Under the pieces are notes generated by a model that was given only the letters and a program-made list of their open reading frames with translations, was not told the DNA's origin and did no database searches. Positions 33,032 to 45,072 of a stretch of DNA of 64,000 nt are shown piece after piece (positions within the stretch are counted from its first letter, which is position 1; the number at the start of each line of letters is the position of its first letter). The translations under genes and the position numbers were made by a program. This DNA is from Phytophthora quininea (Eukaryota; Oomycota; Peronosporomycetes; Peronosporales; Peronosporaceae). Location of the stretch: NCBI GenBank assembly GCA_011947345.1, contig JAAVTG010000731.1, positions 33,267-97,266 of the forward strand. Direction: 5' to 3'.

Positions 33032-36000
33032 ATGGCCACGCCCAGTGCAGTCGCGCGACCCAAGCAGTGCAAGAAGGATGCGACTCAGAAGAAGCGCGCG
33101 TGGTGGTGGCCTGGCGTCGTCGGCGAGCAGGAGAGCGCCGTGGCTTCCAGTGAGACAGAGCTGCTCAATGCTGCCGTGCTTTGTGCTGCGCTGTCAGCCA
33201 CCCAAGCGGAGCCTTCGACCGACAAGCAGAGCAACGAACGCGCCGCGAGAGAGCTGGAGATGCATATCGGCAAGTCTCCGTTGCCGCACAGTCTGCAACT
33301 GCCAGTGCTGGCCTTCACCCACGACTACGTGCTCCTGCAGTCTGAGCTCGCGCTACTCTGCGCTGTGAGAGCCACCAAGCCAGCAGATATTTTGCAGACT
33401 GTAGTAGGCTCGACGGTGCCGCTGTCGCAGCCTTATGAGCACAGGTTTGGAGGAGCTAGAGTCCACGCGCCGTTCTGGAAGCGCACCGAGAGGCTGGACT
33501 TGCAAGAGATCAACCACCAAGCAAGACAAGCCAAGAAGATGCTGATCCTGTGTGGGCACTCGATCGGAGGTAGCATTGCGCAACTGGCGTTCTGTGAATT
33601 GGTGTATCAACACCTGCCGACGAAGACGCGATTGTTTCTAGAGAAGAAAGATTTTGAGCAGCGTAAGCAGGATGAAGGCGCAGAGGCAGGTGCAACGGTC
33701 GACTTCCCAACAATGATTCGTAATTTGTCAGAACGAGAACGCGGCGAGGTTGTGCGCAATATTCCACAAATGCTCGCCATCGGGTTTGGAGCTCCCTACA
33801 TTGGGTCCGAGGGCTTGACTGGGTTTCTAGAGCCGCTCGGACTATCCAAGCGCGTAATGACACTTGTCAACGAATTCGATTGCATCCCCAGCATATTGAA
33901 TGTAGCTCAGTCAGCAGCGATGGTTGCGAAAACCACTGAGCGTTTTGTCACCATTACGAAAGCAACCAAGACGCTGGTAAACTTGCTCCCCATCCAGATG
34001 CAACAGCGCTTTGTGGATCTGACATCAACGGCGAACTCGGGTATAGTCCCCACGGCAAGCTCTGCATACTTGTCAATGAGCCTCAACATTCTACAGAACA
34101 CGTTCCAAAAGTTCCGTGAGTTCAACATTGTGAAGGAAATCGACTATCAGTATTCTCCGTGCGGGACCTACATTTTCCTGTCAAAGAGCGGAGCCGACTA
34201 CCAAATATACTCGAAGGCTGATGACATCAGCAAGGCGCTCCACAAAGATGACGATTCTGCGACTAGTTTGACTGGGAATGCTTTCTTGCAGCACTTGATG
34301 AGCGCGTACGTTGACGCAGTTGCACGCCGCTCGCAATCCATCCAGATCAATGCCACTATGAATTTCTACGAGCGTCTTGGTGTTCCCCGAAATGCAAGTG
34401 ATCGACAAATTCGAAGTGCGTACAAATCGTTGGCACTGAAGTGGCATCCAGACCGGTGGTCAAATAATGCTGCGAACCCGCAAGAACAAGCCTCGGCTGA
34501 AGAGATATTCAAACTGCTTGCAGAATCGTACGAAGTGCTCTCAGACGCTGAAGCACGTAAAGCTTACGATGTGCACCTGAATGACGCGCCAAGCATGAAA
34601 GACGAATTTATGCGTAATGGCACGGTGAACGGAATGACTCTGGATGAGGCTATCGCCACTTTCCGTGATGTGATCGACAATCTGTCCGGGGCGGTATCGA
34701 AGGTGACGTCACGATTCTCTACGTCCAACTCGACGGTGGTGAATCCGCTTCGTGCTTCTCCTTCGGTTCGTAGCGGTCTGATTCCCAACAATCACGATAA
34801 CCTTTTGCTCCAGACCGCATTCGTGTGTCCCGCACGGTTGGAATTGGAGCTGACCAGCACGAGCAAATTTTGTACTTGGAGCCTGAAGAAGTAATTGCGG
34901 GAGACATAGCAGCGCCGACCCAAACAGCAAGTAATTCAGGTGCTAACGCTGGGTTAAGAACAGTCTCGGTGGTGGGTGGTGCTGTCGCTGTGGGAGCAAG
35001 CGTTGCGCTGATTGTAAACGCTTGGTCACAGTACTCAGACATGTCAAGGAAGAGGCGTCAAGCTGCTGTAGTGCGGAATATGCCTGCTGATTGTTTGCTG
35101 CTGTTGCTTGAAGACCATCGCAATACGCAGCACACAGACACCACTCAGTTACTTCTCCAGCAAGCTGACGAACGCAAGAAAAGGAAAGAAGTCTCGATGG
35201 CTTTGGTTGCCGGCTCTGAGGGTGACAAGAATGAAGACAACACTAAACAGCTCATAGCCAGGGGGCTCGTCAAGCTTTGGTTGCTCTTAAGCAAAAAGAA
35301 GATGCGGCCGAAGACGAATTGATTGAAGAATTCTTTGACTGCGTCTCGGAGTACGATAATGCTGCTGTGGAGGCAATGGCCGAAGAAGAGTTTTTCGACT
35401 GCGTTGATCTTATGGATGACGTTGCTCTGCACTTTAATATCGATGGATGGGAAGACGAGGACCGGCGCGAAGAAGAATCACGGCCAGGAAAAATGACGAC
35501 ATCAAAACCAAGAAGAAATCATTTCCTTCCGGATCAACAGTTAGTACCCCTTTCGGACTAGCGAATGTGGTCGATTGGCGAGAAGAGTCTTCCTCGGCTG
35601 TTGTGCGGTTTACGGCATTTAAATCCATGGTGGGCTACATCCAAAAGACGGACATTACGCGAGGAGCTTCGTTGGCAAAAGCGACTACAAGCGATAGTTT
35701 GGAGTCGAAAAGAGTCGAGCTAGCGGATCGTGTCGTGGCACGTTACAAATTGGATGCTAGCGAAGCTGGTAGTACGCTTAGAACATTGGCTGCTGCAGGG
35801 GAGATGGCGCTCTTGACAGTGGCATCCGAGCTGCTGGTGGTGTGGCCCTGGCAAATGGTATGGCGCGAACATCCTCAGCACTCGGCGGTGCTGTGGCTGC
35901 ACCCTGACAATTGCATCAATTCTTGTGGATATTGGAAAAGAGTACTATGACTACCGGAAGCGATATACTGATCGCAAGTCCTTGGGTGTTCTGTCTACAA

Positions 36001-37239
36001 CGACCGAGCAGCTCATGATGCAAGATTTCCGACTGAAAACTGGGGAAGTGATCGCCAGTCGAACGGCGGCAGCAGCAGGTGCAGGAATTGGAGCATATAG
36101 CGTTATGTCAGCCATGGGCATGTGGAGTACTGCTGGGCTTGTTGCTGGTCCTGTGGGGGTTGTGGCCGCAACGAGTGCAGCCGTTGTCGGCGGTATGCTC
36201 GGCTTTTTGCCGGTTCCAAAGCGTACTCAGCATCAACCGCTGGCTATTTTACAAGTCAACAGAATGCGAAAGAGCACATTGATCGGCTAGAGCTCGGTGC
36301 TCGGATTCTGTTTGACGAATTCGACCCTGACGGTACGGGGAAATCTCAAAGGAAAATTGCATTCGCCTGATGAAGAAACTTTACGACGCTATGGGCTCCA
36401 TCTCCGAGTCTGGGTATGAGAGGACCATGGGGGTGATTCAAAGCGAAGATTTTGAGGGGCCAGTAACGTGGGGCATGTTTTGGGAGTGGGTCAGCACGGA
36501 AGCTGCACATGCACTTCGCGAGTTGGAGAACGAAACATCAAAGAAGCCTTCTGAGCCTGTGGCCGGCGAGACTTGGTGGAATAGCTACATGACGTATTTC
36601 TCGTACCTGAACACCAAGACGGTTCCGAAGCTTGCAGAGCCTCGGGATACAATGTATCCTTCTGTGGTGACTATAATGAAGCTGCCAGTGGGCAATGTGC
36701 CGACCAAGCAAGATAATCGTGTGACAGCGCAGTCAGACGCGAAAGAGTCTGAAAGGGAAGAGAGTCTTGTGTTGAAGGCTCAGATCGAGTTTTTAGTGAA
36801 CAATGGTCATCTGACAATTGGTGACGCCTTCCAGCTGCGCGAGCAACTCGCATCCGACGATCCGACACTGAAGGAATCTGCGCGAAAGACTGTTGCCGCT
36901 ATGCACGAAGGTCTGTCCGACGCTGGTGCCGAGCAAAACTTTGTGAGCGAAGGGTTCGGCTTCACTGGTGGCGATGACATCGACGTTGTGGATGAACTTG
37001 AAAAGGAGAAAGAATTATCACGGCGCTCTGATGAAGAAAAGGCAAAGAAAAAGGATGAGGACAAGCCAGACGAGCGACTAGACGTCATGTGCTCCTTGAT
37101 GTCTACGCAGGGTCTGGAGCGCTTCTTGCAACGACAAAATATTCTGGTTCCTGGAGGAGACGATGCCCCTGCGAGCCATGAAGACCTCCACTGTTTAGCA
37201 CTCATGTCCGCACCAACCTCGACGGAGCCATCGAAGTAA
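33032..37239 (+). CDS. Lipase (class 3) / DnaJ / glycine-zipper fusion protein, copy A
   Basis: From the ATG at 33032, residues ~100-440 form an alpha/beta-hydrolase of the class 3 lipase type, with the nucleophile elbow CGHSIGG (Ser ~177), an acid in NEFDCIPSIL (Asp ~282) and a candidate His in LQHLMSAY. A J-domain follows (~residues 448-515) with the HPD motif, which in J-proteins stimulates Hsp70. Further on are a hydrophobic segment (VSVVGGAVAVGASVALIV), acidic EEFFDC repeats, a small TPFGLANV domain, a Gly/Ala-rich zipper (AAAAGAGIGAY, AATSAAVVGG) and an EF-hand-like FDPDGTG site. The end, LDVMCSL...HEDLHCLALMS, is shared with copy B. Frames change near 34820, 35275, ~35500, 35890, ~36210 and 36340. 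Copy B shows how the pieces follow each other. The function is unknown; it may be a chaperone-linked lipid enzyme. Confidence 0.75.
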
Positions 37240-37363
37240 GCAATTGTACGGTATAAGAAAACTACCGCATTTTCAGAAGCGATGGATAGCTGTGTATCTT
37301 GTCAAACGAAATTGTGTCATCTTCATGCTTGTCTTATCTCCGTGGACCAACACAACCGACTGA

Positions 37364-37958
37364 TTAGAAAATAGAGAGCTTGACTTCCATGGCCTCGTGG
37401 ACACGGAACGTGTTCTCCGGGTGCTCGTCGGGGTCTGCAATAAGCAACATCATTATTCCAGCTCTTCACCAGAAGAATATTGCCGCCCGTACCGTTGAGG
37501 AAATCGGTAAAGTCGATCTGTTCGTCCGCGCCCGTGAGCGTGTCCAGACCCGCGTGCGAGCTCGGCAGACCCGGAAGACGCTAATCACAGCAGCAACATT
37601 GTCAGCTTCCATTCTTCCGCACATCAACCGTCTCTGTCTGCCCCACCGTGAACTGCTCCAGCACCGACTTTTCCGTGCGCAGACGCATGGCCGCCGCCTT
37701 GCCGTAGACCTGCTCGACCGTGGCCATCTTGAGCTCCCAGTTGGTCTGTCGTTGCTGCTCAGTAGACCCGCGTCATCAAAATGCTCTTCATAGTATCCAT
37801 TTCTTGTTCAGAGCCGACTCACCACCGTCTGCAGACGCTGCACTTCGTGCACCGGTTTGGCGTCCTCGCTGGCGCTGTAAAAGCCGAAGCGCAGGGCGTC
37901 AGGCGGCGCGCGCACGAGAGGGAGGCTACCAGTGTTCTGCAGTCATTACGGACGACAT
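37364..37958 (-). CDS. UMP1: Proteasome maturation factor UMP1/POMP
   Basis: UMP1 chaperones assembly of the 20S proteasome and is its first substrate. There are four exons: 37823-37958, 37629-37754, 37493-37580 and 37364-37434, joined by GT-AG introns of ~58-68 bases, giving ~140 residues, the family size. The diagnostic C-terminal block is present: GLPSSHAGLDTLTGADEQIDFTDFL, then a conserved short tail ending MEVKLSIF, matching the POMP pattern of Gly-x-Asp-Glu-x-Ile-x-Phe followed by x-Leu-Asn. A single base seems lost at ~37945, since the ATG at 37958 is out of frame with the NTGSLPL segment. It converges with lipase copy A and diverges from the FAM133-like gene. Confidence 0.85.
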
Positions 37959-38145
37959 AATGTTAGTCGCAGAGCACGTAAAGAGGGTCAATCTGTCGCT
38001 CCAGTACCATGATGCTGCTGTAGACGTTGGCTCGCGTTTTTGATTCTCCCCTCGAAGCGATCTTTTCTATGTGTTCTAAATGATATAATTTAGATCTAGT
38101 GCGGATAAATCGCAAGTGCGCAGCCACTTGTGTATTGCTGTGGAG

Positions 38146-39069
38146 ATGGCGCCCGGCAGGTCTCGCGACTCGGACGAGTACGGGCTCAAGCGCTCGTCGG
38201 GCGTGGACTACAGCCAGGTGCAGGATCGGCAGATCGACGACGACCGCTTTGAGCGCCAGCGAGCCATCCGAGCGGCTGCAGCGGCGGTACGAAAGCTCTC
38301 ACTGTTTGTGTCATTTTGTAGTGTAGCTAATTCTTCGCTGCTTCAGCCGCCAGTAGAGAAGCCCAAGCATGTCGCGCCTGCCGGTGCTGTGCCCCAGTCC
38401 GCCACGATGGACGCGTTCATGCGCATGATGACGGGCAAGGAGGAGCGCACGATCGCCGACCGCATCAACGACTCGAACCGCCCAACGTGGGAGCAATACA
38501 AGAAGGAGAACGCGGATAGGTTGGAACTCAGTGGCAATGGAGAGAGGGAGATGAAGGCGTACAGGAAGAAGCTGGACGCAGCTAGAGAGAAGGTTGGGGT
38601 GGAGATTTGTGAAATGGTGCTGGATAGAGTGCTCATGTGGTTTGTGTGGTTTGTGTGCTGCTTGAAGGCGCTATCAAGAGGCAGAGACTCGAAGAAGAGG
38701 AAAAAGAAGCACAAGAAGCGCTCACGGTCGTCGTCTGATGACGATTCAGACAGCGACGACGACCACAGACGCAAAAGGAAGAGCCACAAGAAAAAGTGAG
38801 TGTCTATAATCACTTGCTGCATGGTCTGTTATTGTGTATCGATGTTGCTGACGGCTAACCTGCAGGAAGAGCCACAAGCGTCGACGGGCGTCTTCCGGTT
38901 CAGACAGGAGTGACTCGGACTCAGACCGAGACGACGACCGCTCTCGACGACGCAAGCACTCCAAGAAGAACAAGAAGGCGTCGCGCAGGAAAGACCGAGA
39001 GGCGTCTCCGTCTCCTGTTCGTCTGTCGTCTTTTTGCAGCAATCGAGCGACTCGGACGAGGCATCGTAG
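38146..39069 (+). CDS. FAM133-like Lys/Ser/Arg-rich nuclear protein
   Basis: The exons are 38146-38286, 38347-38592, 38668-38795 and 38866-39069. Intron 2 (75 bases) is a multiple of three without a stop, so retention would still be read. The N-terminal half has RPTWEQYKKENADRL and MKAYRKKLDAAREK, close to the FAM133 core; the C-terminal half is KKHKKRSRSSS-type, ending in phosphorylatable SDSD runs. This is typical of speckle-associated or splicing-related proteins; the exact role is unknown. The literal frame runs to 39160 through non-typical sequence. One extra T in the run at ~39038-39042 would give the natural acidic end SSDSDEAS with a stop at 39067-39069, which I prefer. Confidence 0.6.
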
Positions 39070-39195
39070 TCGACGACGAAGCAACTTTGCTGTTCCAACG
39101 CGGTTGTTGCCTGATATACAAACCAATAGACCCTTTTATCTACAGCTCACTATACCTTGAATCCCTCGAAGACACTTTGACGATCTCTCTCCACG

Positions 39196-40087
39196 ATGGC
39201 GGACAGCGAAACCAGGAAGCAGTTCATGCAGCTGCTGCGCGAGGGCGTGCAGCACAAGGTCCGGCAGACTCAGTCGCAGCGGAATCCCACACAAAAAGGT
39301 CCTCAGGATGAAGAAGTGCGATGTGCCACACTGCCGGAATGCAAGATCAGAGACCGAGGGGCCGTCGCTGCGTGGCAGACGTTGGCGTGGCGCGACGCCT
39401 ACTCGATGGAGCCGTTCTTCCGAGCGACAGTTGCAGGGAGGCCGCTGCGGATCAAGCAGGTGCTGCAAGGAGAGCTCAACGGATTCGGCACAGGGCTCAC
39501 GGTGTGGCCGGCAGCGTGCGTGCTGTTGAAGTACTTGGAACACCAGTCCAAGGACCTCGTGACTGCGGTGGACCCGTTCATATTGGAGCTTGGTAGCGGC
39601 ACTGGTGCTGTGGGGATTGCGGCAGCCGTACTGCTGCAAGCTGGCAGAGTGGTGCTCACGGACATGGACAACGTGCGCTTCATCATGGAGGAGAACGCGC
39701 AGCTCGCACAACACGATGGTGCAGTTGATAACCATGTGAGGATTGATGTTGAAGCGTACGAGTGGGGGCTCCTCCGTCCAAGAAGCTCATCCCCACGGCA
39801 GATGCATACCCCGACCTCATTTTAGTCTCAGACTGCATCCTGCCACGACTGTACCCCATTGAACCTCTCGTGGAAGCGTTGGTGCTGCTGAGCAGACCAC
39901 ACACCCGGATCTTGATATCCTACGAGCATCGACACTATCAGCACTTCCAGCCTAAGCAGAGGTTTTGGGAACTCATGCAAGCGAGGGGTTCTCGTTGAGG
40001 GTCGTCGACACGGATGAATATCATCCTCATTTTGTCGCGGAAGACATTAAAATATGGGAAGTCAAGCCTCTGCAAGTACAGCATTAA
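39196..40087 (+). CDS. Family 16 (METTL21-like) protein methyltransferase
   Basis: It begins MADSETRKQFMQLL. Visible motifs are the entry strand GTGLTVWPAACVLLKYL, SAM motif I ILELGSGTGAVGIAAA, an acidic loop VVLTDMDNVRFIMEEN, and, after a frame change at ~39768 (a G-run of four where five would keep frame), DLILVSDCILPRLYPIEPLVEAL, followed by SYEHRHYQHF. A second G-run (~39990) breaks the frame again; past it the sequence continues as RVVDTDEYHPHF to a TAA at 40085-40087. The order and length (~296 residues) fit lysine methyltransferases. It is unlike the copy at 22139 beyond the shared fold, so they are not a recent duplication. Confidence 0.78.
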
Positions 40088-40137
40088 TAATCTGCATGAA
40101 TTCATTCTTCACCGGTATCGTCGGACTTCTTCTTGGC

Positions 40138-43100
40138 CTATTTAGCCGACGCTGGTGGAATTGCCGACGCGAGTGCCAGACAGTGCAAATCCTCGTGCCG
40201 CGCCATGTTGGTGTTTTCCGGAATAATCGACTGAGACTCTAAGAACTGCGCCAAACCCTCAGTTGACAGCAAGGAGCACATGACATCCAATCGAGGGTCA
40301 ACTTGTGGCGCCTTCAGTCCTTTCTTCTTAGACTCTTTCGATGAGTTGAGAGACGGTGGCACACTTGTTAGTGCAGTTGGTTGTGCGTCGACGGAGATCA
40401 CGGCCCTCTCTTCAATTCGCTCCAGACAGCCGGCATCGCTTTTTGCCGAGGGGAATAGAATATCGCTGTCATTATTTTCCGACTCGGTACCGAGCAGCTC
40501 GACCTTGAGAGCAGAAATGATTTCTCGTGCTGTAACTTGCTCAGCAAGGTCGTTCGAATCCAGGTGTGCATACAACGAAAATGCTTGCCCAGTCGTCAGG
40601 TGGTGGTTTTGAACGAGAGTCTCAACTGCCGCTTTCATAGTATCCAGACTGTCGTCTTCTCCAGGTAACACGGGGGCAAAGGCAGCTCGAGCATGGATCT
40701 CCTCCTCCACTCCCTTAATCTCCTCTGCTTCAGAACTGGTAGCAGTCTTGCGCTTCTTCTTGCTTTCGTGCTTCTCCTTTGCTTCTTTCAGCTTTCGGCG
40801 CACTTTATCGCGCTTTCGCTCACCTTCCGCGTTGGAACTCGCTTCTAGTTCTACTGTGTCTAAGGTTTTCAGTGATCTCGCTGCTTCGGTGCTAACCCAA
40901 ATCCAAAACATGCGCCACGTTACGGGTCCCTCGAAACTTGGATCTTTGATCGCTTCGACAGTTGCCTCGTAAGCAAAGTCTGACGTGTCGCCCGATATTT
41001 CGTATAGTTTCTGCATGATCGAGAGGCACGCTTCTTTGGAGATCTCCCCAGAACCAGTGGGGTCATGCTCCTCAAACAATACCCGCGCGCCTAGTTCGAG
41101 TCGATCAATGTGCTCTTTGGCGTGGTTTTGACTCTTGAAGTACGACGCTGTTGACAAAGAATACACTTTAGAGCCACCAAAGTACCCTGCAACACCACCG
41201 ACAACAGCGGCACTTGTTGCCGCCACAATTCCAATCGGCCCAGTCGCAACACCTGCAGCTGCCCACATCGTCATTGCCGAGGCAACACCATAAGCACCAA
41301 GACCAGCCCCAGCAGCGGCAGTAGTGCGACTCACAACTACTTCGCCCGTTTTGAGGCGGAACTCGCGTCTCATCAATCGCTCGCTCGTTGATGATAACAC
41401 TCCAAGGGATTTTCTCTCGGAGTGCTTTTTTCGGTAGTCGTAAAATTCTTTCCCAATATCCACAAGAATCGAAGCAACAGCAAGAGGGGCAGCAACCATC
41501 CCCCAAGTGCCGTCCCAGACCTCGCAACCCCGTTAGCCAGCGCCAAACCGCCGGCAGCACGAAGACCACTATCGACAGCTCCCTCAGCACCCGCAAGCGC
41601 GACGTTCGCAATTTGATCTCCCGTGTTTTGGTCTTCCAGCCCGTAACTCACGATCACTCGTTCTGCTAATTCAGTTCGTCTCTCCTCCGTACGGCTAACA
41701 ACCAACTGGAAAGACATGGAGGCGCCGCGAGTGATATCGGCCTTGTCGATGTGGCGTAACTCTTGAGTTTCAAATCGAACTGCCGCGGTTGCGGTATTTT
41801 CACGCCATTCTTCGATCACTCCGAGTCCAAACGGAGTATTGACCTTGGATCCACGAGGAAATACCGCGGTTTCATGAACCTTACCGAGAGGGTGCAAGAT
41901 TTTATCACGAGTCTTACCGAAATGCTGGTCGACGTCTTGGACGAGTTCTACACAGTCGAAGAATTCTTCTTCCGCCATTGCTTCAACAGTTGCTTCTTCA
42001 TCTTGAGCTGCACACTCGAAAAACTCGTCTATGAGTATATCGTCTTGGTCTTTTCGCGGTCTTCCTGCGTGAGTTCGATCAGAGCTTGTTGTGCTTCTTT
42101 AGCAAGTTGCAACTCGGATCCTTCTACGGCACTACTTTCACTGCAAGCTGGCGTACTCGCAATCGCATATGCTTTAATTTGTCGGGCTCTCGACAGTTGA
42201 AGTTGTTCGATGCTTGGGGTGCGAATTTGTCGTTGCTCGACGTTTCGGTGGTCTTCAAGCAGCAATACCAAGCAATCGCCTGACATGTCGCGGACTGCAG
42301 CGGCCTGGCGTTTCTTCCTAGAAGCCTCCGAAAACTGAGACCAAGCGCTCACAATGATGGCAACACTAGCAGCGACAGCGACTGCGCCTCCAACAACCGA
42401 TACGGTTTTAAGACTTGCACTAGTAGATCGCGAGCTGACGCTGTCACTGCTGCTGCGTGTGCTGATGGCTTGTGCAGAAGCGTCAGCTTTGTTGCTTGTG
42501 AACACCTCCCCGGTCTTGCTCAAAGAAGTCGAAACTTCTGATGAAGAAACTAGATTCGACGTTCCTTCCGGGACTGCAGAAACTGTGGTCGTCATTTGCG
42601 TCGACGAAGTATCCGATAGTTGAGGTAACCCAGCAGATATACCGTCGGACGAGATAGATATGTCAACTGATGTCGTGTGGGTTCCGTGGTGATTGCAAGT
42701 TGATGCACTAGTTGCCGGCAACTTGCCTCCATTGTGCTGTAGTGGGTGACCAACAGTCGTAGAGCTGGATGAGGTCAAACGGCCAGCAACACGATGCAAC
42801 GTGCTCGAGAAATTCTCGACAGCGTCACTGAAAATTGAAATTGCTTCATCCAATGTTACGCCATCCACGGTACCATAGTGCATGAATTCCTCTCTGCGGC
42901 TAGGTGGTCGGTTGAGGTACGCGTCGTAAGTGCGGCGGCTTTCTGAATTGGACAGCACTTCGTAGGATTCTGCCAGTAGCTTGAAAATATCCTCAGCTAC
43001 CTCCTTCTGTTGATTGGTAAGAGAACCATGGGCGATCCGGTCAGGATGCCACCGAAGCGCAAGAGATCTGTAAGATCTTCGAATCTCGCGATCCGTTGCG

Positions 43101-44478
43101 TTTCGAGCCACCCCCAAGCGTTCGTAGTGGTTCATTGTTGCGTTGATCTGGATTGACCTCGATCGACGAGTGATCGCATCGACGTAAGCGCTCATCACAT
43201 GCTGTAAAATGGAGTTCCCAGTCAGGCTTGACGTAGCCTCCTCCTCGTCTTCGCCTAGTGCTTTTCGAATCTGCGCGGCGTCCGAGAAAATGCTGAACTC
43301 AGCGTTCTCCTTCTTCATGATCACGTAGTTTCCGCATGGCGCGTATCGGTAATCAGTGACTTTCACGATATTAAATTCGCGCAGTTTCTCAAACGACTTC
43401 TGGAGCATGGTAATGCTCATTGACAAGTATGCTGATGCTGCGCTGGGTACGGAGGCAGTCCCTGCAGCCGCCGTCAAGTCAATAATTTTCTGCTGCATTG
43501 GCGCTGGCAAGAGATTGAGCAACGCCTTAGTCGCCTTCGCAATGGTCACGAGTCGCTCCGTTGTTTTGGCCAGCATTGCAGCCGAGTGTGCGATATTCAA
43601 AATGCTCGGGATACAGTCGAATTCGTTGACGAAAGTGATAACGCGATCGTGCATCCCCAGCACCTCCAAAAACGTCGACAGCTCATCGTTACCAACGTAC
43701 GGCGCTCCAAAGCCGACAGCCATAGCAACCGGTAGATCCTGAAAAGCAGCAGCTCGGTCCTTATCTGGGGCATCTCGCAACCAGCCTGCATGGTCTTCTC
43801 GCTTCTTCTTACTGTCTTTCCAAAAGTGTTTATTCTTGTGCTCGTGGTCCTTCTTGTCGAGTTTAGGCTGCTCTTTGTCGATCTTCTCTAGCTGCATTCG
43901 CATGCTCGTTGGCAAACCTGAATACACCAGTTTGCAAAAACCAGCTTGGCGATGCTACCACCAATAGAGTGTCCACACAGCAGCAGCACCTTGTCTCGCT
44001 CCCTTGCCTGTTGGTACACTGTCGACAGCTCCAGCTTCTGTGCTCGCTTCCAGAACGGAGCATGCACTCGTGCTCCTCCGAAGTGATGCACATATGGCTG
44101 TGAGAGCGGCACTGCCAAGCCTACAACAGCTTGGATGCTGTCGCTAGGTTTCGTGGCGTGGATGGCGCAGATGACGGCGCCTTCGGCCTCCACGAGCACG
44201 TAATCAGTCGTGAACTCCAGTACTGGCAGCTGCAGACTGTGCGGCAGCGGAGACTTGCGCACGTGCATCTCCAGCTCCCGTGCCGCGCGAGCGTTGACGA
44301 GCGGATCGACGATTGACGGCGCCGTCTTGGTGGCGCACAGAGCAGCGCTGAGAACGGCGGCGCTCAGCAGCTCCGTCTCGCTGCAGGTGACGGCGCGCAT
44401 GGGGCTGTGGCGGGTGCTACCACGCCACCACCACGCAGAGGCCTCTGTTGGCTGACCGTCGCTCTCGTGTGGGGGCAT
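40138..44478 (-). CDS. Lipase (class 3) / DnaJ / glycine-zipper fusion protein, copy B
   Basis: An inverted paralogue of the gene at 33032-37239 with the same order. It starts MPPHESDGQ at 44478; it has the lipase elbow CGHSIGG, acid NEFDCIPSIL and candidate His LQHVMSAY, a J-domain with HPD (~43050), a long Ser/Thr-rich linker (absent or shorter in copy A), the membrane-like VSVVGGAVAVAASVAIIV, an EEEFFDC acidic repeat, the TPFGLGVI domain, a Gly/Ala zipper and an EF-hand-like DPTGSGEISKEA whose 12th position is Ala, so calcium binding is doubtful. The C-terminal ~450 residues are one clean frame. Breaks occur at ~43920, ~42040 and ~41450. Protein divergence from copy A is substantial, so the duplication is old and both copies were kept. 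Confidence 0.77.
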
Positions 44479-45072
44479 ATGTCTGCGTGTGGTGCAAGTT
44501 CGGAAGTGAGACGCATTGCCGCAGCGGTGGTGCTGTAATGGCTGATCTTTTCTGCTGAGTTTTGGATTTTCTGAGAACTTTTTTCGAAGTCGCGGCGCGG
44601 AATGATGGTAAATGGCGCAATCAATAAATCCGCTTCGATAAAAAATAAAAGGCAATAAGAAGAAGATGTATGAATTCAGCTTTCATTGCATAAATGGCGG
44701 CAAATTCAGAATATTGGCATTTTGTCGGTATGTTTCTTAGTGTTTTGCTAAAATTATAGCATTTCACAAAAACCAGTTATCTCAGCTTCGCCCAGACGTT
44801 TGAATAAAGGTGCCTATGCAAATGCAACGCCCGACAAAACAGCTTACTGCAGGAGAAAATCAAGATGAGCAACTATGTCATGTTATATCTACAGGAACTA
44901 TTAAGTTTTTAAGTCTCAGGCAGCCCGATACGAACAAATACAATAATACCGATTATCCTTAGTTATGAGATACACCCCACATGCACGGAGATCAAGCCGT
45001 CCGCTCCATGCAGCACATAACGACCTGCACTTACGGCACTGCGTAGTATAAAATGACAGTATTTTTAATAGC
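44479..45072. other. AT-rich intergenic region
   Basis: The region lies between the start of lipase copy B and the transposase relic. A short minus-strand frame upstream of 44478 continues without a domain. No other feature seen. Confidence 0.4.

Noticed and set aside
37380..37793. Plus-strand open frame over UMP1
   Set aside because: It is the antisense of UMP1 exons and introns, and has no domain of its own.
43356..43742. Plus-strand open frame in lipase copy B
   Set aside because: It lies antisense to the well supported lipase/J-domain coding strand and shows no family pattern.
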